A DNA stretch of 20,963 nucleotides, taken from positions 1 through 20,963 of the IMG/VR virus record IMGVR_UViG_3300024431_000029; one strand, given 5' to 3'. The position numbers and the translations under genes were made by a program. The stretch is from a virus. The notes below the pieces were generated by a model. The model saw only the letters and a program-made list of their open reading frames with translations. It made no database searches and was not told where the DNA came from. Position 1 is the stretch's first letter; the number at the start of each line of letters is the position of its first letter. Shown here one piece after another: positions 20,827-20,963 of this stretch.

Positions 20827-20963
20827 TGTGTTCTGTTCACAAGCTAATCATCTAGCTCGGCTAACCTGACGTATCAGGCAGCAAGACGGAGCGTGTTGGC
20901 GCCGTTTAAAAGTTTGCCACCGTTTTACGAGTCTGTGACAACTCGGCTGCCTCCAGTCACTTC
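20825..20963 (-). ncRNA. ssrA: tmRNA, mRNA-like piece with tag ANTLRLAA, 5' part beyond right edge
   Basis: Read on the minus strand, this stretch has the tmRNA plan. Pseudoknot PK1: stem 1 CGAG (20945-20942) with CTCG (20931-20928); stem 2 TTGTCAC (20941-20935) with GTGGCAA (20920-20914, one G-U pair). Even the bases match E. coli in GCCGAG and CTCGTAAAA. Thirteen bases after PK1 a frame begins GCC AAC ACG CTC (20900 on) and reads ANTLRLAA then TGA (20876-20874): starts A-N and ends L-A-A, as most tags do. The tag end lies in a helix like H5: GCTC (20892-20889) with GAGC (20858-20855), then CCTGA and TCAGG closed by a TACG loop. A further hairpin is at 20843-20825 (CTTGTG with CACAGG). No T-arm or acceptor end follows before guaC, so the gene is probably circularly permuted, with the tRNA-like part off the right edge. 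The 3' end shown is approximate. Confidence 0.85.

Noticed and set aside
20785-20851. Plus-strand leader-like ORF with a very strong AAAGGAGG before ATG at 20801 (16 codons).
   Set aside because: All neighbours and the tmRNA run on the minus strand. The ATG is part of the hairpin arm, and no plus-strand gene follows, so the match to a Shine-Dalgarno is probably chance.
20898-20927. Alternative tag frame beginning GCA AAC after PK1.
   Set aside because: It reads only three codons (ANF) before a stop and would begin inside the PK1 3' arm; the GCC AAC frame gives a normal tag ending LAA inside a helix.
1-20963. CRISPR arrays, insertion sequences, integrase/attachment sites or complete tRNA genes.
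   Set aside because: None seen: no regularly spaced repeats, no transposase or integrase motifs, and no cloverleaf that I could pair by eye.

Overview
The window is a 21-kb piece of a T4-type myovirus genome of the divergent, marine/environmental kind rather than a close T4 relative. It carries T4-family baseplate proteins (gp6, gp25, gp53, gp48, a gp27-like hub, a gp5-like spike, a PAAR tip), a tail-assembly block (gp4, a gp54/gp19-like tube protein, a gp26/gp51-family protein, a tape measure), and a replication/late-transcription block (gp32, gp59, a gp33-like protein). Coding density is very high, and many neighbouring genes share ATGA or TAATG stop/start overlaps. There is no sign of a bacterial chromosome. 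The tmRNA at the right edge has a tag ending in RLAA and appears circularly permuted; both recall alphaproteobacteria, so I infer, without proof, an alphaproteobacterial host.

Layout. 1-11497, minus strand, read right to left: gp48, gp53, gp27-like hub, gp5-like spike, PAAR tip, an unassigned virion-type protein, a membrane-anchored protein, a possible 25-residue ORF, gp25, gp6, and a large structural protein that runs off the left edge. 11498-11534 is a short divergent control region holding a perfect 17-base dyad. 11535-16230, plus strand: gp4, an unassigned basic-tailed protein, the tube-type protein, the gp26/gp51-type protein with a candidate -1 frameshift into a 51-codon ORF, and the tape measure. 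A bidirectional terminator lies between the converging blocks. 16297-20775, minus strand: gp32, two unassigned small genes, a HAD phosphatase, gp59, a gp33-like protein, a small unassigned gene, and a GMP reductase (guaC). 20825-20963, minus strand: the mRNA-like part of a tmRNA.

How they work together: the first block builds the baseplate and spike; the second closes the head and builds the tube and its length ruler; the third supplies ssDNA binding, helicase loading and late transcription, plus purine interconversion and ribosome rescue. The three points most worth checking are (1) the phage-encoded tmRNA, whose pseudoknot PK1, tag reading frame and H5 helix can be paired by eye, with no 3' tRNA half following it; (2) a T-TTT-TTC slippery heptamer just before the gp26/gp51-type stop codon, whose -1 frame stays open into a small ORF lacking a Shine-Dalgarno, right before the tape measure, like the G/GT tail chaperones of other phages; (3) the symmetrical dyad over the gp4 start codon between the two divergent late blocks. 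All calls come from reading the sequence and remembered family features; no database search was run.
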